Below are positions 20,188 to 31,700 of a stretch of 64,000 bases of DNA, one piece after another. Source of the DNA: Gossypium raimondii. Lineage: Eukaryota; Streptophyta; Magnoliopsida; Malvales; Malvaceae. A program made the translations under genes and the position numbers. The stretch spans positions 4,092,001 to 4,156,000 of the forward strand of contig NC_068567.1 of assembly GCF_025698545.1 (NCBI RefSeq). The letters are read 5' to 3'. The notes under the pieces are model-generated. The model did no database searches, was not told where the DNA came from, and worked only from the letters and a program-made list of their open reading frames with translations. Each line of letters begins with the position of its first letter. Position 1 is the stretch's first letter.

Positions 20188-23100
20188 ATGTCCCGACCCT
20201 GTAACCGGCTTTCACTAGAAGGCGAAGGGTACAACATAATCCCTGTTCACAATCTCGATGCCAGTCATCCGTGCGTTCGGTACCCTGAAGTACGCGCTGT
20301 CTTATTATCCTTGCGCGCCTTGGGTAACCTCAGGGAGCCACCATACCACACATGGCATCCTTCTTCCATGGACCTCCTCGATTGGTTGGGACTATTCTTT
20401 GGTTTCCAACACGATAACGTAAAGAACCAAAGGGAACACCTTGTTCTCCACTTGGCTAATGCCCATATGCGCCTCTCTATGCCACCGGTTGACAACAATG
20501 GAACCTTCCAAGCCATAGTCCTCCGCGAATTCCGGCGTAAGCTACTCGAAAACTACACTAACTGGTGTTCTTACCTGGGGAAGGCATCCAACGTTGACAA
20601 CTTGGAGTCTGATACTCGTAGAGAGTTGCTTTACGTTGGACTGTATTTATTGATATGGGGAGAATCCGCAAATTTGAGGTTCATGCCCGAATGCCTCTGC
20701 TACATTTTTCATCACATGGCCATGGAACTGAACAAAATCCTAGAAGATTACATTGATGAAGACACGGGACGGTCATGGATACCATCGATATCTGGGGAAA
20801 ACGCGTTTCTAAACCGCGTTGTAAAGCCAATATATGATACGATCGAGGCCGAGGTGGCGAAAAGCAAAAATGGAACCGCCCCGCATGATACGTGGAGGAA
20901 CTATGATGATTTCAACGAGTACTTTTGGAGCAAAAGTTGTTTTCATACTCTCAACTGGCCACTTGATTTCAACAATAAGTTTACAAGCGAAAGGAAAACT
21001 GGGTTTGTTGAACGAAGGACGTTTTGGAACGTTTACAGAAGCTTCAACAGGCTATGGGTGATGCTGTTTCTTTTCCTTCACGTAATGGTAATCTTGGCCT
21101 GGGAGGAGAAGAAGTATCCATGGCTGGCTTTGGATAACAAGGATGTTAAGGTTCGAGTTTTATCATTGTTCATCACTTGGAGTGGGATGAGGCTTTTCCA
21201 TGCTTTACTTGAACCAGCTATGGAGTTTAGCCGTGTTTCGAGACACACGTCGCGACTGGTCCTTAGGATGGTGCTACGGATTTTGGTTGCTGCAGCCTGG
21301 ACTGGCGCATTTGTGTTTTGTTACACAAGGATTTGGGTGCAAAGGAACCACGATAAGCATTGGTCTAATGAGGCTAACCAAAGGGTAACTTTTTTTCTAG
21401 GGCTTGCATTTCTTTATGGGTTACCTGAACTGGCGGAATTGGTGTTGTTTTTCCTTCCTTGTATTTGCCTGAATTCGAAAGTATTTGACCTGCTATCATG
21501 GTGGTTCTATGGTGACTGTTACATCGGTCAAGGATTGAGGGAAGGTCTGGTTGATAGAATCAAGTATGTCCTATTCTGGGTTTTGGTGTTAGGTACAAAA
21601 TTTACCGTCAGTTACTTCTTCCAGATCAAGCCCATGATTAGCACAACAAAACAATTGTTGGATTCAACAATTGCAGACTATGAGTGGGACTGGCAAGCCC
21701 TATTTAGTGTCAGCAACAAGTTCACTATTGGGTTGTTGTGGTTGCCTGTGGTGTTGATTTACTTGGCTGATACTCAGGTTTGGTACTCATTCTATTCTCC
21801 CTTTGTGGGGGCTGCCATGGGGTTGCTGCAACTGTTGGGTGAAATTCGAAACATCGAGCAGCTGAGATGGAGGTTTCGGTTCTTTGCTACTGCCATTCAA
21901 TTCAATTTGCTGCCACAAGAGGAAATAATGATCACTGGAGGTTCTTTAAGGGAAAAACTGTGTGAAGCCATTCATCAGGTGAAGGTGAGATGTGGGCTGC
22001 AGCGGCCTTTCAAAATGGTCGAACTCGAATCGAACCTGGTTAAGGCTAACGAGTTTGCTTTAATATGGAATGAAATAGTTACCACTTTTAGGGAAGAAGA
22101 TATCATTTCTGATGAAGAGGTTGGGCTACTACAGTTGCCTCCGAATTCATGGGAGATCAGGGTCATTCGTTGGCCATGTTTTCTTTTGGGGAATGAGTTG
22201 CTACGCTCTCTTAATCTGGCAATGGACTTCTACGATGAGCCGGATAACTGGCTCTGGTATAAAATATGCAAGAATGAGTATAGGCGTTGTGCTGTGATTG
22301 AAACATATGATTGTGTCAAGTACTTGATGCTTCATAAACTAATCAAAAGCAGTACCGAGGAGCATTCCATTCTCAAAGCCTTGTTTCAGGAAATCGATCA
22401 TTCTATCGAGATTGAAAAGTTCACTAAGACATTTAGAATGATTGCACTGCTTCAAATCCATTCCAGGTTGATAAAACTTGTTGAGCTGCTACTTGAACCA
22501 AACAAGAATGTGAATGAGATTGCTAATGCTATGCAGTCACTTTATGAAATTGTTGTTCCTTACCTTTTCAAAGAAAAGAGGACAATGGACCAATTGAGGG
22601 AAGATGGATTGGCTCCCAAGAGTCGAACCACCATGGCAGGATTGCTATTCGAGAACGCAGTTGAGTCGCAGGATCCTAGTAATAAGGACTTCTATATGCA
22701 GGTTAAGCGCTTGCATACAATTCTTACCACCAGGGACTCCATGCATTCCATTCCTGTTAATAACGAGGCAAGGCGTCGACTTGCTTTCTTTAGTAACTCA
22801 CTCTTTATGAAAATGCCTCGAGCTCCTCGAGTGGAGGAGATGATAGCTTTCAGTGTCCTTACCCCTTTCAACGATGAAGCTGTGTTGTACAGCAAAAAAA
22901 CACTCAAAACTAAGAACGAGGATGGGATTTCTATCCTGTATTATTTGCAGACCATTTATGATGATGAGTGGAAGAACTTCATCGAAAGAATGCGTAGAGA
23001 GGGAATGGTGACAGCAGATGAAATATGGACAACCAAGTTAAGAGATTTAAGGCTTTGGGCATCTTATAGAGGCCAGACATTTGCACGCACGGTCAGAGGC

Positions 23101-25335
23101 ATGATGTACTATTATCGAGCTCTACAGCTGCTAGCTTTTCTCGATTCTTCATCTGAGACGGATATTACCGTAACAAAAGAGGAAGAAGGTATTGCTCTGA
23201 TGAAGTATACCTATGTTGTTTCATGTCAGAAGTATTGGGAACATAAGGCCATAGGAGACCCTCGTGCTGAGGAAATCATTGATCTTTTGAAACATAATGA
23301 ATCCCTTCGGATGGCCTATGTTGATCAGGTTTCAACAGAGAGCGACGAGAAGGAATATTACTCGGTTCTCGTTAAGTACGACCGGCAATTACAACGGGAG
23401 GTGGAGATATATCGAATCAAGTTGCCTGGTCCAATGAACATTGGAGAAGGCAAACCAGAGAATCAAAACCATGGCATTGTCTTCACTCGTGGTGATGCAG
23501 TTCAAACTATTGATATGAACCAAGACAACTATTTCGAGGAAGCACTAAAAATCCGTAACCTGTTGGAAGAATTCAAGCACCATCATGGAATCCATAGACC
23601 AACTATCTTGGGAGTTAGAGAACATATTTTCAGTGGCTCTGTTTCATCAGTTGCTTGGTTTATGTCAGCACAGGAAACGAGTTTTGTTACCTTATTTCAA
23701 CGTCTCTTTGCTAATCCGCTGAAAATCCGAATGCATTACGGCCATCCCGATATGTTCGATAGGCTTTGGTTCATGACTCGTGGTGGCCTTAGTAAAGCCT
23801 CCAAAGTGATTAATATCAGTGAGGACATTTTTGCCGGCTTCAACTGTACTTTGAGAGGGGGCAGTGTCACACACCATGAATACATTCAAGTGGGCAAAGG
23901 TCGAGACCTTGGGTTGAATCAAATATCAACCTTTGAAGCCAAGATAGCTTGTGGGAGTGGGGAACAATTCCTCAGCAGAGATGTTTACAGGTTGGGTCAA
24001 AGACTTGATTTTTTCAGGATGTTATCATTCTTTCACACGACAATTGGATATTTTTTCAATACAACAGTGATCGTCCTTTCTGTCTATGGATTCCTATGGG
24101 GTCAACTTTATCTGGCTCTCAGTGGTGTCGAGAATTCCGTTCTAGGGAACGATACCAACAGCAAGAAAGCACTGAGCGCTGTTATCAATCAAGAACTCAT
24201 CATCCAGTTTGGTCTCTTTATGACACTTCCAGCAATACTCGAGAGCTCAGTCGAGAGTGGTTTCCTTGAAGCAATTTGGGAATTCTTGGTAATGCAGCTC
24301 CAGCTTTCAACTGTTTTCTACACGTTCTCAATGGGAACGCGTGTACATTTCTTTGGTCGGACTGTCCTTCACGGAGGTGCAAAGTATCGACAAACCGGGC
24401 GTAATTTCGTCGTGCAACACACAAGTTTCGCAGAGAATTACAGATTGTACGCACGCAGCCATTTCATAAAGGCCATTGAGTTCGGATTGATTCTCATGGT
24501 TTATGCAACATACACCCCATCAGCCAAGGTCACATTTTTTTACATAGACATGTCACTCACATGTTGGCTGCTAGTTGTCTCATGGATATTTGCTCCCTTC
24601 CTATTCAATCCTTCGGGTTTTGATTGGCTAAAGACTGTAGACGACTTCGATGATTTCATGAACTGGATTTGGTACCGCGGCAGCATATTTGCAAAGGCTA
24701 CAGAAAGCTGGGAAAGTTGGTGGTACGAGGAGCAGCACCATTTACTCACAACCAGCCTATGGGGAAAGCTACTGGAAATCATTTTGAACCTACGTTTCTT
24801 CTTTTTCCAATATGGAATTGTATACCATCTGGGAATTTCAGGCCAAAGTGGGAGTGTTTTCGTTTACTTGTGGTCTTGGATCTTCATATTCGCAGCATTC
24901 GGAATCTATCTAACGATGTCGTATGTTCGGGACAACTACGGGGCAAAAAAGCATATATATGTTCGGCTGGCTAAATTCCTTTTGATGATACTTGGAATAC
25001 TTCTTGGTATTGCTCTGAGACAGTTCACAGCCTTCAAATATGTTGATGTTTTCACCAGCCTGTTGGCTCTTGTTCCTACTGGTTGGGGACTTATATCCAT
25101 AGCTCAAGTATTTCAACCCCTTCTTCGCCATACCAGACTGTGGGACTCTGTGGTTTCCTTGGCTCGATTCTATGAGATGATGTTTGGAGTCATAGTGATG
25201 GGTCCAGTGGCAGTTCTATCATGGATGCCTGGATTCCAATCAATGCAAACAAGGATTCTATTTAATGATGCATTTAGCAAAGGCCTGCAAATGTTCAAGA
25301 TTATTACAGAGAAAGTACATCAAAAGGATGTCTAA
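20188..25335 (+). CDS. CALS11-like: Callose synthase (1,3-beta-glucan synthase), gene A
   Basis: A single open frame of 1715 residues encodes a callose synthase, the plasma-membrane enzyme that polymerises UDP-glucose into 1,3-beta-glucan at cell plates, pollen walls, plasmodesmata and wound sites. The N-terminal FKS1-type domain includes RRELLYVGLYLLIWGESANLRFMPEC (about 144-169). A first membrane cluster (about 288-560) precedes a long cytosolic catalytic loop containing LRDLRLWASYRGQTFARTVRGMMYY. A second membrane cluster fills about 1285-1695. The RXTG motif linked to UDP-glucose binding is RQTG at 1401-1404. Residues resemble Arabidopsis CalS11/GSL1 more than CalS12/GSL5, from memory. 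There are no introns, and the Ser-rich loop usually found near residue 990 is missing, explaining the length below the usual ~1770. The start fits the conserved N-terminus and the loss of the same ATG in the hairpin copies. Confidence 0.95.
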   Translation: MSRPCNRLSLEGEGYNIIPVHNLDASHPCVRYPEVRAVLLSLRALGNLREPPYHTWHPSSMDLLDWLGLFFGFQHDNVKNQREHLVLHLANAHMRLSMPPVDNNGTFQAIVLREFRRKLLENYTNWCSYLGKASNVDNLESDTRRELLYVGLYLLIWGESANLRFMPECLCYIFHHMAMELNKILEDYIDEDTGRSWIPSISGENAFLNRVVKPIYDTIEAEVAKSKNGTAPHDTWRNYDDFNEYFWSKSCFHTLNWPLDFNNKFTSERKTGFVERRTFWNVYRSFNRLWVMLFLFLHVMVILAWEEKKYPWLALDNKDVKVRVLSLFITWSGMRLFHALLEPAMEFSRVSRHTSRLVLRMVLRILVAAAWTGAFVFCYTRIWVQRNHDKHWSNEANQRVTFFLGLAFLYGLPELAELVLFFLPCICLNSKVFDLLSWWFYGDCYIGQGLREGLVDRIKYVLFWVLVLGTKFTVSYFFQIKPMISTTKQLLDSTIADYEWDWQALFSVSNKFTIGLLWLPVVLIYLADTQVWYSFYSPFVGAAMGLLQLLGEIRNIEQLRWRFRFFATAIQFNLLPQEEIMITGGSLREKLCEAIHQVKVRCGLQRPFKMVELESNLVKANEFALIWNEIVTTFREEDIISDEEVGLLQLPPNSWEIRVIRWPCFLLGNELLRSLNLAMDFYDEPDNWLWYKICKNEYRRCAVIETYDCVKYLMLHKLIKSSTEEHSILKALFQEIDHSIEIEKFTKTFRMIALLQIHSRLIKLVELLLEPNKNVNEIANAMQSLYEIVVPYLFKEKRTMDQLREDGLAPKSRTTMAGLLFENAVESQDPSNKDFYMQVKRLHTILTTRDSMHSIPVNNEARRRLAFFSNSLFMKMPRAPRVEEMIAFSVLTPFNDEAVLYSKKTLKTKNEDGISILYYLQTIYDDEWKNFIERMRREGMVTADEIWTTKLRDLRLWASYRGQTFARTVRGMMYYYRALQLLAFLDSSSETDITVTKEEEGIALMKYTYVVSCQKYWEHKAIGDPRAEEIIDLLKHNESLRMAYVDQVSTESDEKEYYSVLVKYDRQLQREVEIYRIKLPGPMNIGEGKPENQNHGIVFTRGDAVQTIDMNQDNYFEEALKIRNLLEEFKHHHGIHRPTILGVREHIFSGSVSSVAWFMSAQETSFVTLFQRLFANPLKIRMHYGHPDMFDRLWFMTRGGLSKASKVINISEDIFAGFNCTLRGGSVTHHEYIQVGKGRDLGLNQISTFEAKIACGSGEQFLSRDVYRLGQRLDFFRMLSFFHTTIGYFFNTTVIVLSVYGFLWGQLYLALSGVENSVLGNDTNSKKALSAVINQELIIQFGLFMTLPAILESSVESGFLEAIWEFLVMQLQLSTVFYTFSMGTRVHFFGRTVLHGGAKYRQTGRNFVVQHTSFAENYRLYARSHFIKAIEFGLILMVYATYTPSAKVTFFYIDMSLTCWLLVVSWIFAPFLFNPSGFDWLKTVDDFDDFMNWIWYRGSIFAKATESWESWWYEEQHHLLTTSLWGKLLEIILNLRFFFFQYGIVYHLGISGQSGSVFVYLWSWIFIFAAFGIYLTMSYVRDNYGAKKHIYVRLAKFLLMILGILLGIALRQFTAFKYVDVFTSLLALVPTGWGLISIAQVFQPLLRHTRLWDSVVSLARFYEMMFGVIVMGPVAVLSWMPGFQSMQTRILFNDAFSKGLQMFKIITEKVHQKDV

Positions 25336-26036
25336 GCTCCACTTACTATTGTACCTCATTTTTAATCATCATTTAATGGCATTACTTGTAATTGTTATCA
25401 TAATAATTTCAATTAAAGGCATGTTTATTATAAATATTTATAAATATTTATTTTTATTTTAGGTACATTTCAAAAATCAAATTAAAAATGGTTTCAATTT
25501 TCGAGTTTAATATGATAAAAATTATTTAAGGACTCAATTTAAAAAATTACCAAATAAAGGGAGTAAATCTTTCTTTAATTTTTAAATTTATTTTTGAAAT
25601 CAATATGCCACCATAGTGAGCCATTGATTTATTATTTTTGATTTTTTTATGTCCGTTTTATGGTTCATATTTAGAGTTCGTGGCTGCACCTCTAATAATG
25701 TTATCTCCAAAGTTTTAACCTGTGTCTCTCTCTAAGAAAATAGCGTGCTTTACTGTTGCACCCAACATTTTTTTAATAATTAATAATTTTATTGTTTAAT
25801 AAAAATAAAAAATAGTTACTGTTAATATTATATGTAAATTTTAAATTAATTTTAAAACATTTTAATTAATTTTTTGAACCATTAATATTATACGAACCAG
25901 ATTCTATCATTGTTCTAACATTATTTTATGTATTAAATGTTAACTCAAATATGAAATAAAGACATTTAAAATTATCTTCTTTCTTAACCAACCTTTTTTG
26001 ATATATTTTTTAAACTACTCATAAAATATTCACTTG

Positions 26037-26095
26037 TTTATCATTTGGAGTGGGACGAGTCTTTTCAATACTTTACTTGAAGCAGCCACGAACAT
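26037..26095 (+). pseudogene. Short callose synthase remnant
   Basis: About 59 bp read TCATTTGGAGTGGGACGAGT...CTTTACTTGAAGCAGCC, matching gene A 21170-21228 (ITWSGMRLFHALLEPA) with several substitutions. A poly-A run follows almost at once. It is too short to date or to assign a mechanism. Confidence 0.7.
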
Positions 26096-26724
26096 CCACA
26101 AAAAAAAAAAAAAAAGAAGCGAGATTGATAGATCTTTTTTCGATAACCAAATTGGGCTTCATAATCTATTTGACAATTGTTGAGTATTTTTCACTGTCCC
26201 TCTAAGATGGTGGTGTTTATATATTTATATGATATGAGTACTGTTCATTAATATGATATATTAGGTAGGTTTCATGCATACAAACACGTATCTTATTCTA
26301 GACCTGACACGTATTTATCTAGCCCTATGCATATGTATCTTCGCAGGAGAGCAAGCTCTATCCACGAGCTCAATAGAATTCGGCCCAAACCCATTTAAAT
26401 TTTTGGGCCAATAATAATAATTATCCTAACAAGACTGTTTTATTAATCAAATGGTCTAGACTCTATTTATAAAACAAACAAGTATGGTGAGCGTGAATCG
26501 CCCTATCTACTACCCTTTAAATGATAGGTAAGAATTATTTAGAAAAGTCTATTAGCTCATCAATGTGCTTCTTTAAGATGGTCTCATGCTTAGAATTACT
26601 TGAATGAATCATTGTTATCTTCAGCTCTCAAAAGGAAAAATGTTGTTGTTGTTTCACTGTCTCATTCCGTAATAGATAATCTTTCAATGTTTTTAATGGG
26701 GTGCTCATATTGTATGGATGCTCA

Positions 26725-26881
26725 TTTCTACTGACACCGCAGCACTAGCTATACTTGATACTAGAGAGTACGAGAGAGTTGTAACGAAAGATCAACCTGT
26801 GCCCGAGGTTCTTGAAGGATTTATTCGGATTGCTGCTGCCTGCTTGCCTGCCTCTACCGGCTCCAATGTGGAAATCAAGTG
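26725..26881 (+). pseudogene. Orphan coding-like fragment of unknown family
   Basis: One frame reads TDTAALAILDTREYERVVTK, then DQPVPEVLEGFIRIAAACLP and ASTGSNVEIK, followed by a stop. The composition is protein-like and the third-position pattern differs from the surrounding AT-rich DNA. There is no start codon and no other exon nearby that I can connect. It may be the last exon of a lost gene. I do not recognise the family. Confidence 0.4.
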
Positions 26882-27651
26882 ACATAAACCTGATTGCTTT
26901 GTGATATAAGCCCATGAGAGATGTTATAGGAGGTTGTGGTAATTTTATATCACGTGGATCAAATTCGTAATTTGGATAAATTTACGATCCTGTTTCCGCA
27001 CTCATCTCTATCATTTAGTATCATAAAATAAACAAAAATAGCTTATTTTTGTAGCACATAGATGGGGACAAGTCGAAAAGGATGAGCAATGCTCTTGATC
27101 TCAAACAAAGCTGAGAATTAGCAAGTGACTGATATTAATGGATAAAACACAAACTCAATTACTAATCTAGATTATTCTCATTGTAATGAAAGTGGGAGGA
27201 ATATTTCTTATTTTTTTAATATTAATATAATTATTTTTTAATATTAATATATTTTTTATTTAATTAGATTTTAATGAGAGGTGACATGACTATTTTTTTT
27301 AACTGAGTAAAACAGCAGGGCGAAACCCGGCCCTAAAATGGAACAATTTCTATTTAGATCTTTTGAAAATTTTAAAATTTTAAAGATAAAATTATACTTT
27401 AACTTCTAAAAATAATAAAAATTTGATTTAATCATTTAAAATTATAAAGATAGAAATTATTAATATAGTAAAATTATATTTTTACTATCGTAAAATTATA
27501 ATTTAATTTCGAACATTTAAAATTTTTTAACTTCGCCAGTGTATAACAGTAAGGGTAACATCATTAACTAATTTGACCAAAAAATTTAGACATCTATCTT
27601 AAATTACAAACTCTTGCTATGCTTTATAGGAAGCAAACTCTAGAGAGAAAA

Positions 27652-27951
27652 GGCATAATAAATCTTTTGGCCCTTCAACTTTATAGAAAAAGTTATTTTA
27701 GCTATTTATTTAATTAATTTTTAAAATTTTAAAATATTAAAAATATTTTTTATATTTTAAAAATAATTAAATACTAATGTGTCATCTACGTTATAATCTA
27801 TGTGTATGCCAAGTCAATAAAATTAAAATTATTAAATTTTTATCTATTTGTAGGTGATTTGATTAAAAAAAATACAAAATTAAAGAATAAAAGAGTGGAG
27901 GACTAAAATATTTTTTTTTGTAAGGTTAGAAGGTAAATGAGTCATTATGCC
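27652..27951. mobile_element. Mutator-like MITE
   Basis: Terminal inverted repeats GGCATAATAAATCTTTTGGC (left) and GGCATAATGACTCATTTACC (reverse complement of the right end) bound 300 bp of AT-rich non-coding DNA. The flanks GAGAGAAAA and AAAGAAAAA are compatible with a decayed 9-bp target duplication. It lies in the promoter-proximal region of the PHD-finger gene. Confidence 0.6.
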
Positions 27952-28339
27952 AAAGAAAAAAAAAGGGAGGAAAAGGGTTTTGTCAAACGGTAAAAACAAC
28001 AACAGACCACCTGGGTCAAACAGTTCAACAGTAACGTGTAATGAGAATCGTTACGTAAGCAAACGGAAATCGTGGGCCCTATCTGACGTTTTCATCAAAC
28101 GATGTCGTATCGTCATGCCCGACTTCTTGTCACAGCGAGATTTGGACGGAGATAAAATGCTGACGAGGTTAATTAAATTAATCAACAACCCGAAAAAAAG
28201 GAAAAAGGAAAACGTAAAATATAAAAAAAATAAAAAAAAAGGCAAATGCCAAATAGTAGTAATATATTATATTAATTAATTAAATCCAAAGCAGCTTTGG
28301 ATTTGTTTTTATTAAAAATTTTATATAATCCAAAGGCGA

Positions 28340-28400
28340 AGTATATATATATATTTCTCTCTGTCTCCCTGTCCCCGTTGTTCTTTTTCTCTAATTTTCT
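28340..28400 (+). promoter_or_regulatory. Probable core promoter of the PHD-finger gene
   Basis: A TATATATATATATA run at 28342-28355 is followed directly by CT-rich TTTCTCTCTGTCTCCCTG, a common plant TATA plus pyrimidine-patch initiator arrangement. It lies about 375 bp upstream of the start codon, with leader-like sequence in between. Confidence 0.45.
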
Positions 28401-28728
28401 CCTCTCGTTTTCTTCGCCGGAAAATTGCGTCAGTTATCACCGGCGAATTCCGATAAAAGGAAACTGTGTTTTAGTCTACAGCGAGGTATCATCACTTTTC
28501 GCCTGAGAAATTATCTTGTTTGGAAACTTAAACTATTTTTTTAAAAGAATTTTTTTTTTCAGTCTGGTTTTCACTTTCTTTTTTCTTGGAAATTTTCACC
28601 GCAGATCTGGTGGATGAGAGAGATTTAGGTTTTATTCTTGTGTTTTTAACGGATTTTGTTTTGAATTTGTGATGAATTTGAGGAAAAGGATAGGAATTTA
28701 GGGTCCTTTTTTGTTTGGTTGGTTTTTG

Positions 28729-31700
28729 ATGGAAGAGCGATTGAGATCTGGTGAGCATTCGGGGGTTGTGGTGAAGAATAGGAGCCAATCGGGTTGTTTG
28801 ATTGTCAGGAAGAAAGGGGATGGTTCGGGTGGAGCCGGGTCCACAGGGGCCCGTAAGATTTTCGAGCCTAAAACAGATAAGAAGAGGTCTAGGATGATTA
28901 TGAGTGACTCGGGTTCTAGCGATGAGCTAGTAATGCCACCTCGGAGGAGGGTTGGGCCGGAAACAATTCAAGTTTGTAATGGTTTAGCTATTTATGAAGA
29001 GAGTGAAATTGGTAGGAAGAGGAATAGGGAGGAGAGGATAAGGCCAAGTGAGGAAGGTTTCATTGGTTGGAATGAGGAGGATTTGAGTGAGAGTAAGAGG
29101 AATAAGTTAGATGTGTTTGACTTTAATGAGTATGATGGACTCGATGAGGACGTGATTATGAGAAGGAACAGATTTGATTATGGTGGAGAAGAGGTTGGTG
29201 GGAGGAGACTGTTGGGATCAATGCCTGCAGTTGCTCGGATGAGAATTAAGAGAGAGTATGAGAGTGGTCCAAGCAGGCATGCTTTTCTTGAGAAAAAGAA
29301 GAAAAAATTGTACTTTGATCAAAGTGATGGGATAAGTCGGGATCATGATGATAGAAACAGGTTTAGGAAGGATAGGGATGGCAGTCGGATCCATTATCCC
29401 TTGTTGAGGGAGAGGTACATGGCTGATTCAGATGGACCCATCAGGGTTCAGGGCAAAAATGGTGTTTTGAAGGTAATGATGAACAAGAAAAAGAAGGTTG
29501 GTGAACCTTTGAAAAAATTTGATCACTTGGAAGTTGAGGAAGGCCGGAGTGGTTCAAGGATTGATGATATAGTTAGGAGGAACTTGCATGTTCTTCCGTC
29601 ATTGTACTCTGAGACAGAAGTTCTGGAGAAACCGGTTTCTTTTGGTAGGAAAGAGAAAAAGAAAGCAAATTTGCTAAGGACACCAACAACTAAGAAGAAT
29701 AAGGTCTCTGACTGTGATTCAGAAGACAGTGATACATCTCTGAAGCTACGACCAAAGGATACAGAAGCTTCTAACCCAACGAAGAGGGTAGGTAGCAAAG
29801 GGCAGAAAACTCAAGTTGAGCAGCTTCAGCCTACCAGAATCAAAGAAGGAAACGTTAGGCGTGGATGTGGCACAGAAAAACAGAAATTACGGGAACGAAT
29901 AAGGGGGATGCTTCAGGAAGCAGGCTGGACCATAGATTATAGACCAAGGAGGAACAGGGACTACTTGGATGCAGTGTACATCAACCCTGCTGGAACTGCG
30001 TACTGGTCCATCATCAAGGCATATGATGCACTTCTAAAGCAGCTGGATGAGGAGGATGAGGGCAAACCCTATGGGGATGGTCCTGCATTTACCCCATTAT
30101 CAGATGAAGTACTCAGCCAATTAACAAGGAAAACAGGAAAGAAGATGAAAAAGGAGATGAAAAAGAAGCGACAAGATGAAAGTGACAGTGAGAATGCTCA
30201 AGAAGCTGTTGCTAGGAAATCTTCAAGTACCAGGCATGAGGATGAGAGTATGGATAGCTTGAGTCATGAAGAGAAACTAAGTTCCTTCATGAAGGGTAAG
30301 TTATCCAAATATCGAATGAATGACAACAATGGAAATGCAAAAGGTCAAAGTTCTCTCCATGTGCATGATAGCTATGAAAAACCATCCTCTATATCCAGTT
30401 CTCGTATTCTTCATGGAAGAAAAAGTAGAAAACTTGGGAGATGTACCTTGTTGGTTCGTGGTTCTAATGTGGGTCTGAGTTCAGAGGGTGATGACTTTGT
30501 TCCATATTCTGGGAGAAGAACACTGCTTGCCTGGCTGATTGATTCTGGTGCTGTGCAGTTGAGCGAAAAGGTGCAGTATATGAATCGTAGGAGAACAAAA
30601 GTGATGCTAGAGGGCTGGATCACAAGGGATGGAATCCACTGTGGTTGTTGTAGTAAAATCCTCACTGTTTCAAAATTTGAGATACATGCTGGAAGCAAAT
30701 TACGCCAACCATTTCAGAATATATGTTTGGATTCTGGTGTTTCTCTCCTTCAGTGCCAAATTGATGCATGGAACAGACAAGTGGAGTCTGAGCAGATTGG
30801 TTTTCATTCTGTAGACGTAAATGGTGATGACCCCAATGATGATACTTGTGGCATTTGTGGAGATGGTGGGGATCTGATATGTTGTGACAGTTGTCCCTCA
30901 ACATTTCATCAGAGCTGCCTCAATATAGAGGTACTTCTGCATAATTTTTGCACCAGCTATCTAGTGTTTTATATTTATAATGGTGTTGAGTCTCTTGTTT
31001 GCTTTCTTTTTCTATAAGTGTTCCTTGTAGACTTCTGGATCAGTTATAGAGATTAATGCAGGTTTGTAGTTGAAGAGATTGCTCTTAGTGGTAGAGAATT
31101 TAGGGGATACTTGAAGCGTGACTGCTCCAATTCATGGATCTTGGGTTCTTTAGTTTACATAGATCATTTATTTATTTCTCTCCCCCTCCCCCTCCCTGGC
31201 CCGATTCCAACAATCTTCTTGCTTCCTCTTGAGAAATAGCGGTTGTGTTAATTTAATGGAGCTAATGACCAATTTGATCTACAAATGTTGTTTAGTAATA
31301 CAATTTCTTTCTTTAAGTTGATAGTTATGTTCTTTTGAAGGTCTTAACTATTGAGCTTATGGTTAGGGATCCCTAAATATGTTTAGAGCCAAACAGAATT
31401 TAAGGGAATTCTGAATAGTCCTTGGATTAGCAGTTGGACATGTAATTTACGCGGCATATATCTCTTTTCTTTCTATGACTTCTGGAAGACGTACCTTTTC
31501 CTGAATGTTTTCTCCGAGCTGACTGTTCTTAGTACCTGCTCCCTCAGTTGTTATGAGCAATGTTTTTTATTTTAATGTAAGAAATATTTTTCAGTCGCTT
31601 AATGATGCTTCCATAGAAAAATTTTCAACTATGACCAATAAATATATTAATTGCTTTCTGTCTTACATTTTGATGACCTGAAAACTATTGGCTTTTAATT

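Larger units (their letters stand above)
25336..27651. other. Intergenic DNA after gene A
   Basis: AT-rich sequence, apart from a short callose synthase remnant (26037-26095) and an orphan coding-like fragment (26725-26881), which are listed separately. A run of 17 A residues lies at 26099-26115. Confidence 0.5.

Noticed and set aside
21975..24782. Open frames on the strand opposite callose synthase gene A, and their mirror images in gene B
   Set aside because: They recur in both paralogs only because the coding strand is conserved; no independent coding signal.
27947..28279. 110-residue Lys-rich open frame upstream of the PHD-finger gene
   Set aside because: It starts inside the right end of a MITE and consists of AAA-rich low-complexity sequence in a promoter region.
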